This document shows positions 33,327-40,585 of a DNA stretch of 40,585 nt, piece by piece (position 1 is the first letter of the stretch; each line of letters begins with the position of its first letter). The notes beneath the pieces were generated by a model, which was not told the DNA's origin, did no database searches, and worked only from the letters and a program-made list of their open reading frames with translations. Made by a program: the position numbers and the translations under genes. Source of the stretch: Psychrobacter sp. FME13. Its GTDB lineage: Bacteria > Pseudomonadota > Gammaproteobacteria > Pseudomonadales > Moraxellaceae. The DNA lies in contig NZ_RRYV01000017.1 in the NCBI RefSeq assembly GCF_014861395.1, positions 1-40,585 of the forward strand, given 5' to 3'.

Positions 33327-34238
33327 AGTAATGGTGGGAAGGAGGATGAACCTGCTCAAATAGGTGCTGATGGATTACCTGTTCAAGGTAGTGATAGTGA
33401 TGAGTATGAGTCTAATGTAATAGTGACGGATCAAGATGGTAATCCGATTCCTGAAGATCAAAGGGTGGATTTGTTTGCAGGTCCTGGTGGAGGTGGTAGA
33501 AATCCCAGTAAAGCAGAAGTTGAAAAAGTTATCGATATGATAGACTTAAGTAGGGATGTTTATGATAATGACGGTAAAGGCATACCGGCATATCCACGTT
33601 TAAGTAAAGCTGAGATTCAAAAACTTGGTCTTAACCCAGCTCTATTTAATACTAAAGACGATGAGTCAGGATTTTACGCCTCGATATATAAAAATGAGAA
33701 AAATAGTGGCTATGCAGTTGCTATGAGAGGTACAGAACCTACCAAAATGACTGACTTAATAGCAGATGGTGCACAAGGTATTGGACTTTCTAATGATCAA
33801 TATGATAAGGCTTACAAATTAGCTCAAGAGCTAAGAACTAGCCCGAAAATTAATAAAAATAATACTACCTTTACAGGACATTCATTAGGTGGTGGACTAG
33901 CGGCAACAGCAGGGTCTATTACTGGTTACCCGACTTACACCTTTAATGCAGCAGGAGTTCATTCAAAGACTTTAAATAAGTACGGCATTCCTGACAACAA
34001 TACAAAGCACGTACAAGCCTACAATACTAAGAATGATCCTTTGAATTGGGCACAGGATAACAATGGTAAGGTTATGGCAGGAGTTGCGGCATTTAGTCCA
34101 GCAGCAGGTATTTGGGGCTACACGTCAGGAGCTTTGCCAAAAGCAGTTGGTACAAGGACAAGGGTTCCGACAGATGATACTAAGAAAACAGCCCACAACA
34201 CGGATGGCATGAGAAAAGCGTTGTCTAAGAGGTTATAG
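31140..34238 (+). CDS. vgrG: VgrG2 spike protein with a C-terminal lipase domain
   Basis: This 1032-residue TssI is nearly the same as VgrG1 through residue 729 (base, OB region and DKDETITIHQNR-type stalk to INPPGAS). The tail is a different, recognisable effector: a class-3-like alpha/beta hydrolase with AVAMRGTEPT, the nucleophile elbow TGHSLGGGLA (Ser915), an Asp in NTKNDPLNW (Asp966) and a late His in TAHNTDGM (His1019), together a plausible catalytic triad. VgrG-borne lipases of this type are expected to attack phospholipids of the target cell from the periplasm. The ATG has AAAGGA upstream. The following gene, 23 bases away, is a lipoprotein and probable immunity protein. Base composition falls sharply after INPPGAS. 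Confidence 0.92.
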   Translation: MRTIAIHTPFGRALSFVELKGVEALSSLYEYRLVLTSKNANLAATDIIGQTIAVTIDTKGGERVLNGLVTDFGYLSEDEDEQSYHLYTCIMRPNMWYLTQRHDSRVFVDKDILEITRIILDEFGFPYEIQCLNSYRKYGHSTQYQETSFNYLNRLFEQEGLYYYFDHTEGNNTLIIVDDNSAHSPIQGRATIPYHSAVTPGTPDKNYIDIWQQSDRLATKKVNVNDHSYKLANRKLDYNMSTHELGGITTEHYDFYTGFSTKDDAASYAQVRSQDYNAQSKRITAAGNVLTIAPGHTFTLSRHPHDAANTEHLIIHAEYDFKEAGYASGTQQSHYRISFTAIPITYQYRTPRVTPKPQIIGSQGATVTGPAGEEVHTNGYGDIKVQFHWDRYGPRNQKSSDWIRVAQGSAGGSFGSINTPRIGEEVLIDFINGDSDRPIVIGRLYNSANPPPWGYPQAAKKSGIKSKSFNSPLDNYNELMFNDDAGFELVNLQAQRDLNSLVKNDERRRVNRDRSTIIDKDETVTVHGKRTEVVDKDEHITIHQNRTEVVDKDETITIHQNRQERVDKDETIDIGGNRTETVHKSEQVTIKGNRDKTVKGNDTLTVNKDRKETVNKSRSLTVDKNNTELVKLGKSVTVGLGYVTQVGTVMNTAVGVMQTEQIGRIKKSFVGKSYSITAGDEFKITVGKSSLVMNADGSIIITGSTIITQAEKENKVIGKDVLINPPGASSNGGKEDEPAQIGADGLPVQGSDSDEYESNVIVTDQDGNPIPEDQRVDLFAGPGGGGRNPSKAEVEKVIDMIDLSRDVYDNDGKGIPAYPRLSKAEIQKLGLNPALFNTKDDESGFYASIYKNEKNSGYAVAMRGTEPTKMTDLIADGAQGIGLSNDQYDKAYKLAQELRTSPKINKNNTTFTGHSLGGGLAATAGSITGYPTYTFNAAGVHSKTLNKYGIPDNNTKHVQAYNTKNDPLNWAQDNNGKVMAGVAAFSPAAGIWGYTSGALPKAVGTRTRVPTDDTKKTAHNTDGMRKALSKRL

Positions 34239-34261
34239 GTTAATTATAAAAGAGCTTAAAC

Positions 34262-35170
34262 ATGAAAAATATACTGTTTTTATTACTAACCATACTAATC
34301 ATAGGTTGTAGCAATATGAATACGCATAAGAACTATAGAGAAGCACACATAGAAAACTACTTCCAAGGAGACAACGTTGCTATGGCAGAAGCCATCTTTA
34401 ACGAAGATACTGACGAGATTACCCGACTGGTTAAAGAAGAAGGCTATGATGTCAATACCAGAGACAGTATAGAGCGCGGTGTCTGGACCTACCAATGGAC
34501 TTATTTAAACTATGCGGTGACCAAGGGTAAGCGTAAATCAGTTAAGACCTTACTTGATTTAGGGGCAGACATTGATAAGTTGCTTTTCATTGGCAGTGCT
34601 CATAGCAATCTAAACATAGCAGCAGGTCATTGTGATAAGGCTATGATAGAGATGTTGTTGGAACACAACATTAAAATGGATCATACCATCGCGCTTTCAC
34701 CTCTAGATGATTTAATGGTCAATGATTGCTATAGCGAGCAGCTGTTTGATTTACTGATTGAGCATGGCACAGATGTCAATCATCCTGATTATTTTTCTGG
34801 TACTACTCCAGTTATGACCGCTTATGCTATTAATAATCACGATGCCATTGACTATTTATTAAGTAAAGGCGCTGATCCTTTGCAAGTTAGCACCAGTGGA
34901 CATAGTTTCGCAAGTTTAATACAGATGAACTTAAATGATAATATAGGATTACAAACCGCTCAAAAGTATAAGCAAATTATGATCCAAGACTACGGTATCC
35001 AGTATCCTGTAGAAGTGTCTTATAGAAAGGGCATTAAGCAGTCGATTAAAAGGTTTGAGAATGCCACAGCTAGAGAAAAGAAGTTTTTAGGAGCCAGCGA
35101 AGTAGAACGAGTAAATGACATGCGAGAAAGTTTGATTACTGGTGTTGATAATGGCATAGCCATTGATTAA
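34262..35170 (+). CDS. Ankyrin-repeat lipoprotein, probable immunity to the VgrG2 lipase
   Basis: A 302-residue protein with a strong lipobox (ILIIGC, Cys16), placing it in the periplasm. Residues 40-215 carry four to five ankyrin-type repeats (NYAVTKGKRKSVKTLLDLGA, IEMLLEHNIKMDH, FDLLIEHGTDVNHPD, TPVMTAYAINNHDAIDYLL with LSKGADP). Ankyrin proteins encoded after T6SS lipase effectors commonly bind and block the lipase; here the position, plus-strand coupling to vgrG2 and periplasmic signal all fit that. The C-terminal 80 residues are helical and basic with no family seen. The pairing with VgrG2 is inferred. Confidence 0.8.
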   Translation: MKNILFLLLTILIIGCSNMNTHKNYREAHIENYFQGDNVAMAEAIFNEDTDEITRLVKEEGYDVNTRDSIERGVWTYQWTYLNYAVTKGKRKSVKTLLDLGADIDKLLFIGSAHSNLNIAAGHCDKAMIEMLLEHNIKMDHTIALSPLDDLMVNDCYSEQLFDLLIEHGTDVNHPDYFSGTTPVMTAYAINNHDAIDYLLSKGADPLQVSTSGHSFASLIQMNLNDNIGLQTAQKYKQIMIQDYGIQYPVEVSYRKGIKQSIKRFENATAREKKFLGASEVERVNDMRESLITGVDNGIAID

Positions 35171-35293
35171 ATGCTATATATTGGTTGTCTATACAAAATG
35201 TCTTATGCGCCGTATAGCAGCACTTAAAATTATATGTCTTCCTACATAATTCTCGACTATATCGGAAACTGATTTACTTGAATAAAGCAGCAA

Positions 35294-35371
35294 TGAGCTA
35301 TGCTGAAGCAACCGTAGAGATAAACTTGGTAAACTAAACGCAGCAACAAAGATTTATTATGGCTAAGGGAG
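35294..35371 (+). mobile_element. Decayed IS end, same family as the left-edge IS
   Basis: The 15 bases TGAGCTATGCTGAAG match the left IS end exactly, and 42 of the first 47 bases agree; the alignment continues without gaps to an ATG at the same distance as the OrfA start. After that the encoded peptide (MAKGVIAYDRSFTLKN) only faintly resembles OrfA and is not maintained, so this is a relic or a divergent fragment. The rest of the 35171-35466 gap between the ankyrin gene and the recombinase shows no gene or terminator that I can support. Confidence 0.65.
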
Positions 35372-35466
35372 TTATTGCCTACGATCGATCTTTTACCTTG
35401 AAAAACTCCGCTACGCAAATAAATAGAAAAATAAGAACTGCTTATCAATTGTCAGTATATATTTTC

Positions 35467-38400
35467 TCATCTATCTAGCTCAAAACTCACATCCACAATC
35501 AGCAGTAAATGCATCACATACTTCATCAGTGATGATGATGCACGGGTAGCTTCATTATTAGTAGAGTTAATTATCTCATTCTCTTTAGGATTAATCACCG
35601 ATAATGAATAACCGCTATAAAAGTCATTATTAGTAATGTTCTTTGATAGTTTACGATAATCAGCTTTAAACTCTTTCATTATTTCTAGCTGTTTTTCTTC
35701 ATTCATTATTTTCTGATACTTCAACTCTCCCTTTTTAGGTTTTGTTGTGCGCTTCATTTGGTAAGCACTGATATTTATTCGCCAATATCTAGCAGGTAGT
35801 ATTTTTATGGCGATATCTAAATAGTCATAAAACATCTGTTTTTCATTAAACTTAAAACGAAGGTCGCTATGAGATGAGTTAGCTTTTTTGTAGAATGTTG
35901 AAAGAGTGCTTTGCACGCTCTTTTTCATCGACTGGTCAAGATATAGACTTTCTAATTTAATAAAACATTCCTGCACGAGTTGCTGCTCTTTAACAATGGT
36001 TGGCAGTGTTGGTGCTATTAATACATGCCCTGACTTTGGCTGTTTATACTTAGATATCAATTTGTAATCAGGCTTACCATTTCCATCGGCTGCTAGTAGT
36101 AGTGCTCGATTATATAGCTCAACTGCATCTTCATAGACAAAATGATGTTGGGCGGCTTCAGAAACCACCTTACCTGCTTCAATCTCGCTCAAGAACTCTT
36201 CAATCTGCCAACGCGCATACTTACCAAAAATAGGAGAAACACTAACACCCTCATCTTCTATACGTGATGTAGGAAAATACTGCTTACTATTATCAATTTT
36301 TTTGATATTTAACTCACGGTTGATAAACTCACGTATTTTTGTCAAATCTACACTATTCGTTTCAAAATCTAAGGCTTGTGGATTATGTTGATTGAAACTT
36401 CGACGTGCTTTATTCGTAAGCTTTGTAACCACACCAACAGGTAGCTGCATATATGCCTGATCCAATAAATGTGCTGAGATAATATCTACAGTATGTATAT
36501 AAGAGCTAAAAGTAGTATCTAGGTCAGCATGTCCCGCAAACTCCATCAAGGCATCCCAATGATGACCAGATTTGATACGCATTTTTCCTAATAAATCCGC
36601 TTTAATACGCTGCACCTCATCCTCAGTATAATCAGTAAAAATATCCAAAACTTTTTGACGACATCTCAGTATTACTGCCATGTTAGATAAAGCATTATGG
36701 CGAAAACTATGCAATACCAAGTGTTGGTAATGAGGGCCAATAACCTCTTTAAACACTCGATCCACACTACCTCGATCTAATGGGGTCGACAGCCCCTCAA
36801 GTGCAAATAAGTATTTACCTTCTTTTTTATGACGAGTCCTTTCTATAAAATAAGCCTGAAGCTCTTTAAACTCACCTGGTTTTAACAATACTGATAAAGT
36901 AATTCTGCGAGTGCCATCATCTGACTTTAAGGTTCTATGACTATTTGAACGAATAATCAAATTGATGTCGCTATAAGTATCTCGATCATATTCAATATCT
37001 GTTAACCGAATACCTAATAGCTCATTAATTCTTAAGCCGGTGCGATAAAGCAAAGTAAAGATCACTTTCATCATGCTTTTATTGTATGAAGATAATGCGA
37101 TCTGCTTACTGACACTTCGTATAATATGTTTATATAAATCAGGTGATATCAAACTACTAGAGACTATTTTCGGATCATTTTCACGCTGAAGATGCACGTG
37201 TGGTGCACCCAGATGTTTTTTCAAGCTTTGATGTATTGAGTTCAATACCGTCTGGGTGTAACCTATATTGAGAGTGTTTTTCTTGGCGATGATACTATCG
37301 TATAAAAACTCATATTGATGTACTCGATAATCCGTAATATCTTCATCACGAGTGCCATATAAAAATGCTTCACCCACCTCTGTCAGATATCTTAATAAGG
37401 TAGAAATAGCTTTATTAATAGCATTTAAATCAAGCATCCAGAGAATTAAAACTCGCTCACTAGAACCTTCGTGAATTTCAGTCAACGCCTCGAGCTGCTC
37501 TTTAATTTTTTTCCTACTGCCCATAAGGGCGCGGCGAATATCTTTTAATACGTTTTTATGAGTCTTATCTTTACTTACACTATCCTCTATGCCGACAACT
37601 TCATCCTGCAAATTTTGAGTAGTTTTATTGAGTCTATTAACCGTGATGTACTCATTTTTGACAGTAGTGGTATCTGATTCCTGAGGAGCCCCTAAGTAAG
37701 CTTGCCAGTCTTTTAAACTAATCGCGGTATGGGTATCATGATGGACAAGTAATTCCACTAGCTGCTGATCTATGTGTACATTCGATAATGTCTGCCAGTA
37801 AATATTCAAATAGCTAAAAAAATCTGTTTTCTCTAAGTTATCCGCTTTAAATTTTTGTCCAATCAAATTACCAAGCTGCCTAACACAGCTATAAAAGCTT
37901 GGTATCTTCGATTTCTCATCTTCCAATAGCTGATTAACTTTAATTAACCACAAGCGACTGATATCGTCTATGAACACCCATTTTGAGTAAGAAATAATTT
38001 TTTCATCAGAACCTTTGATATGTATTATCTGATTGCCATAAGTTTTAGAAACGACATCTAATGGAATATAAACCATGTCATCAGCTAATCTATATAACTG
38101 CTTTTTAGTGGTGATATGCACATAAAAAGCATTTAATACATCAACAGAATGTATGCGTCCATGCATCAGCAATGAAAACATCAACCAAGCTAGTCCATCA
38201 ACAAGAGAAAAACTGTTCTTTGTTTGCCATGTTTGAACAGCCTCATTCATTATATTTTGCAGCTTAGGCAGATAAAAAAAAGCATCTCTTAATGCTGTAT
38301 TTTTTGGGCGTTGAGGCTGATAAGCAACCGTTGGAGCTGGCAGTGGCTCTAGCCCCCTACGTTTACGCTCACGGTTAATATTATTAAAAAAGAAAAGACG

Positions 38401-38661
38401 CTTGGTTAATGCTACTGGCATTAGGCCTATAGAAATATATTTGCTTTCTTCAAACTGTTTGTAAGTGTCTTCATAAAGTTGATAGATAGATTCTTCACTG
38501 ACTTCAGACCTTTCTACTTTAAAGTTTTTAAGAAAGCTCTCCCAAAGCTTTTGACATATAAATTCAGCTTCTACTAAAGCATCTTTTTTTTGCTCTTCAC
38601 GTCTCTGCTCACGACGTTTATAGCCGAACAATTCATCATCTGACTGTTTTTTAACACTCAT
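35467..38661 (-). CDS. Large tyrosine recombinase with complete catalytic set
   Basis: A 1064-residue protein, far longer than usual phage integrases. The catalytic domain occupies about 510-735: Arg544 in YRTGLRINELLGI, a Lys candidate in KSDDGTRRITL, His651 and Arg654 in LHSFRHNAL, His711 in FAGHADLDTTF and the nucleophile Tyr721 in SSYIHT. An unusual insertion of about 50 residues separates the H-x-x-R motif from the GH motif. The 500-residue N-terminus and 330-residue C-terminus match nothing I can name. The ATG overlaps the stop of the next recombinase-like gene by four bases. Paired or triple recombinases of this kind mobilise Tn554-like and gamma-mobile-trio elements; membership here is only a possibility. 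Confidence 0.85.
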   Translation of the reverse strand: MSVKKQSDDELFGYKRREQRREEQKKDALVEAEFICQKLWESFLKNFKVERSEVSEESIYQLYEDTYKQFEESKYISIGLMPVALTKRLFFFNNINRERKRRGLEPLPAPTVAYQPQRPKNTALRDAFFYLPKLQNIMNEAVQTWQTKNSFSLVDGLAWLMFSLLMHGRIHSVDVLNAFYVHITTKKQLYRLADDMVYIPLDVVSKTYGNQIIHIKGSDEKIISYSKWVFIDDISRLWLIKVNQLLEDEKSKIPSFYSCVRQLGNLIGQKFKADNLEKTDFFSYLNIYWQTLSNVHIDQQLVELLVHHDTHTAISLKDWQAYLGAPQESDTTTVKNEYITVNRLNKTTQNLQDEVVGIEDSVSKDKTHKNVLKDIRRALMGSRKKIKEQLEALTEIHEGSSERVLILWMLDLNAINKAISTLLRYLTEVGEAFLYGTRDEDITDYRVHQYEFLYDSIIAKKNTLNIGYTQTVLNSIHQSLKKHLGAPHVHLQRENDPKIVSSSLISPDLYKHIIRSVSKQIALSSYNKSMMKVIFTLLYRTGLRINELLGIRLTDIEYDRDTYSDINLIIRSNSHRTLKSDDGTRRITLSVLLKPGEFKELQAYFIERTRHKKEGKYLFALEGLSTPLDRGSVDRVFKEVIGPHYQHLVLHSFRHNALSNMAVILRCRQKVLDIFTDYTEDEVQRIKADLLGKMRIKSGHHWDALMEFAGHADLDTTFSSYIHTVDIISAHLLDQAYMQLPVGVVTKLTNKARRSFNQHNPQALDFETNSVDLTKIREFINRELNIKKIDNSKQYFPTSRIEDEGVSVSPIFGKYARWQIEEFLSEIEAGKVVSEAAQHHFVYEDAVELYNRALLLAADGNGKPDYKLISKYKQPKSGHVLIAPTLPTIVKEQQLVQECFIKLESLYLDQSMKKSVQSTLSTFYKKANSSHSDLRFKFNEKQMFYDYLDIAIKILPARYWRINISAYQMKRTTKPKKGELKYQKIMNEEKQLEIMKEFKADYRKLSKNITNNDFYSGYSLSVINPKENEIINSTNNEATRASSSLMKYVMHLLLIVDVSFELDR

Positions 38662-40585
38662 ACTTGCACCTGTCTTATTTCAAGCTTATCTGCAAGTGCT
38701 TGATAAGTTGGACGCAAGTCTAAAATATCACCGATGCTGATTGATGAATTCTTTCGCCAAGACTCCTGCCCCATCATTTCATGACCAAATACAGAGAGTA
38801 TCATTGACTCATTTACGTTCTGCTCATGCAGATAACGCTGCCCAACATGCCTTGTCCAATCCTCTTTAAACTTAAAGCTCTCATGAATTTCATTTCTCAC
38901 CAGTACTGGACGAATTGATTCTAGCTCACCTTTTTTATTAAACACGTTAATCAGTGGTCGCTCAGAATTCATTATCTCTTCAATCCAATACTTAATACGC
39001 ATGTCCAAACGACAAAAACGAGACGAAAAGCTTTTTAAAAAATCTATATATCGGTTGATTGCCTCAATTAAAAATGGGCATAGAGGCACATATCTTTGAC
39101 TCGACGCCGTTGCTCGCTCTTCTTTGTCAGATATCCAAATCAGCCCCACCTCAAAATTGAATTGGTCCAAATAACCTGGTGCACCCTCAACTGCCCTAAC
39201 TGAAGTTAAAAGTAAGCTGATATGCCAAAGCCAAATGCTATATGAATTAAATTTTTCAATATAATCAGTCGTTGCCTCTACTTTTTGGTGTAATAGGTCA
39301 ATAAAATTAATGACGATTGCATAATCAGGGCAATTCTGACTACCGATTTTATAATCAAAAGTATTGGAAACTAGATTTAGATAATCATTGTTATATGTAC
39401 TTCTTAGACTAAGTAGTTTAATAGCCTGTTGATAAACAGTTCGAATATCATCGACACTGTTAGAGCTATACCATATATCCGCTCGCTTACGTTCATTTCG
39501 ACCTGTAATGATACTAGCAACCTGACTATTAGAGACATGATGAATAAGAATACTGTATAAGCTTTTCTCAATACGGGCCAGTGACAGATATGGTAGCTTT
39601 AGGGCATCACGAGTTTCGTTTATAACTTCATACAAAATCTCTTTATTAATATCGCCTTTATAGGCTAAAAACACACCCAGTTGCTCAGGAAGACTTATGT
39701 CACATTCCAGCAAACGATTGGCTAGTATTTGCTGAATACCTTGAGTACGCAGCCTAAGAGGTGTGATGTCTAAGATAATGTTCAAATGATAGCTATTGTT
39801 CCGACGATTTAAATTAATATACTGCTTAGTGTTACCTGTTACATCCTCACTTAACTGGACAACTGACCTCCCAGTTAGCATTGACAGTAGTAAATAACTA
39901 ACTACTCTCTTTTTATCTCTATCATGACTAGATGATAATTCCTCAAAAAGCTGCCATAGATACGCAAAAATATTTTGTAACGCGAATAAAGGTAGAATCC
40001 TGACATTACTACCAATAAGACGTTCATTCTTATTGGCATGCTGCAGCTTTGAGCGCGTACGATGGTACATCTGTTGCGGAGAATACTTTTCATGCGCTTG
40101 TAGTGATGTTTGCTTGAGTATCGTAAAATCTGGTAAACCAATATCTAATTTCTCGCGCACGACATCAATATCATTATCAGTTTTTAAAAACTCGGTGACA
40201 CTAATTAACTCATCGCTATCATCGTCGACATCATTAAACACAACGTACTCAATTTTTTCGTCATCAACCCGCCGTGTTACCCTACTTTTACGACCATTTG
40301 TGGAAGTCCGCTCGATACGATTTTTGTTGTGAAGCACAAATTTTAATGCTCTGTGCACTTTAGCAAACTGATTGAGGTCAGGACTATTAATCTTGTCGAG
40401 ATATTGCTTATATGCATCAATATTGTCGAATGTAGTGGCTATGTCTTTAGATTGCAACTCTACACACTTTTGCCATAAGTGATGATAAGAACTACCTTGT
40501 ACTATCCACAAACGTGCAAAAGTAGTTATCCCCCCTATGGCAGGATAGTTGTCACCCCTAAATAATAATTCCAAAGGGGACAATG
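38658..40585 (-). CDS. Recombinase-like protein lacking the expected tyrosine, 5' end outside window
   Basis: At least 641 residues are visible; the frame is open to the right edge and the first possible start in it is a TTG at 40583, so the true start probably lies beyond the window. The C-terminal third resembles a tyrosine-recombinase domain: an Arg in LTSVRAVEGAPG (about 463 from that TTG), a TRHVGQRYLHEQNVNE helix like the usual LRHTFATH helix (about 577-592) and FGHEMMGQESW (His about 601). No tyrosine occurs in the 25 residues after that His, and Asp or Trp stands where the first His of H-x-x-R would be. It may be a structural partner for the active enzyme encoded downstream, with which it overlaps by four bases. 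Confidence 0.7.
   Translation of the reverse strand, partial: LSPLELLFRGDNYPAIGGITTFARLWIVQGSSYHHLWQKCVELQSKDIATTFDNIDAYKQYLDKINSPDLNQFAKVHRALKFVLHNKNRIERTSTNGRKSRVTRRVDDEKIEYVVFNDVDDDSDELISVTEFLKTDNDIDVVREKLDIGLPDFTILKQTSLQAHEKYSPQQMYHRTRSKLQHANKNERLIGSNVRILPLFALQNIFAYLWQLFEELSSSHDRDKKRVVSYLLLSMLTGRSVVQLSEDVTGNTKQYINLNRRNNSYHLNIILDITPLRLRTQGIQQILANRLLECDISLPEQLGVFLAYKGDINKEILYEVINETRDALKLPYLSLARIEKSLYSILIHHVSNSQVASIITGRNERKRADIWYSSNSVDDIRTVYQQAIKLLSLRSTYNNDYLNLVSNTFDYKIGSQNCPDYAIVINFIDLLHQKVEATTDYIEKFNSYSIWLWHISLLLTSVRAVEGAPGYLDQFNFEVGLIWISDKEERATASSQRYVPLCPFLIEAINRYIDFLKSFSSRFCRLDMRIKYWIEEIMNSERPLINVFNKKGELESIRPVLVRNEIHESFKFKEDWTRHVGQRYLHEQNVNESMILSVFGHEMMGQESWRKNSSISIGDILDLRPTYQALADKLEIRQVQV

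Noticed and set aside
250..35293. The whole region as an IS-bounded composite transposon
   Set aside because: The right-hand IS end is decayed, the left IS is only partly visible, and no matching target duplication can be seen; kept only as a remark on the paired ends.
35257..35448. A 63-codon minus-strand frame in the gap before the recombinase
   Set aside because: It overlaps the IS relic, lacks a ribosome site and resembles no family.

Overview
The window looks like a chromosomal type VI secretion (T6SS) locus from a gamma-proteobacterium of the Moraxellaceae, most likely Psychrobacter. That placement is an inference from AT-rich coding sequence, the style of the Tss proteins and the intergenic repeats; there is no rRNA or housekeeping marker to prove it.

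Layout, left to right. (1) Positions 1-249 are the end of an IS3-type insertion sequence that has cut off a lipoprotein gene, of which only the first 37 bases survive. (2) Positions 346-9169, all on the minus strand, form an effector/immunity array. Read in transcription order from full-length vgrG1 (9147-12227) it contains three tandem Sel1-type putative immunity genes; a 5'-truncated vgrG cassette with its own toxin-like tail, an immunity-like lipoprotein and a Sel1 lipoprotein; then a second truncated vgrG cassette with another tail, a pentapeptide-repeat protein and two (originally three) copies of one small lipoprotein. (3) Positions 12327-30742, minus strand, hold the T6SS core: tssH(clpV), tssG, tssF, tssE, hcp, tssC, tssB, tssA, tagF, tssM, tssL, tssK, tssJ. 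With VgrG this is the complete set of 13 core components. No PAAR protein, PpkA/PppA/Fha switch or recognisable effector chaperone is in the window. (4) Positions 31140-35170, plus strand, hold vgrG2, whose tail is a serine-hydrolase lipase domain, followed by an ankyrin-repeat lipoprotein, its probable immunity protein. (5) Positions 35171-35466 contain a decayed end of the same kind of IS. (6) Positions 35467-40585, minus strand, hold two overlapping genes for very large tyrosine-recombinase-like proteins, one with a full catalytic set and one apparently missing the tyrosine; the second runs to the window edge.

How it fits together. The core genes build the membrane complex (TssJLM), baseplate (TssAEFGK), sheath and tube (TssBC, Hcp) and recycling ATPase (TssH). 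VgrG1 and VgrG2 are near-identical spikes up to a shared INPPGAS motif, after which each carries a different C-terminal domain. The two truncated cassettes carry the same about 0.8-0.9 kb of vgrG 3' sequence joined to two further tails. This is the layout expected of a recombination reservoir: shared vgrG sequence lets a new toxin replace the old one while old immunity genes are kept. Block-wise mosaicism between the four copies, reuse of an overlapping stop/start junction in the immunity triplication, and IS and recombinase genes at both ends all point to an actively reshuffled locus. The two full vgrG genes also form a 2.2-kb inverted repeat around the whole secretion core.
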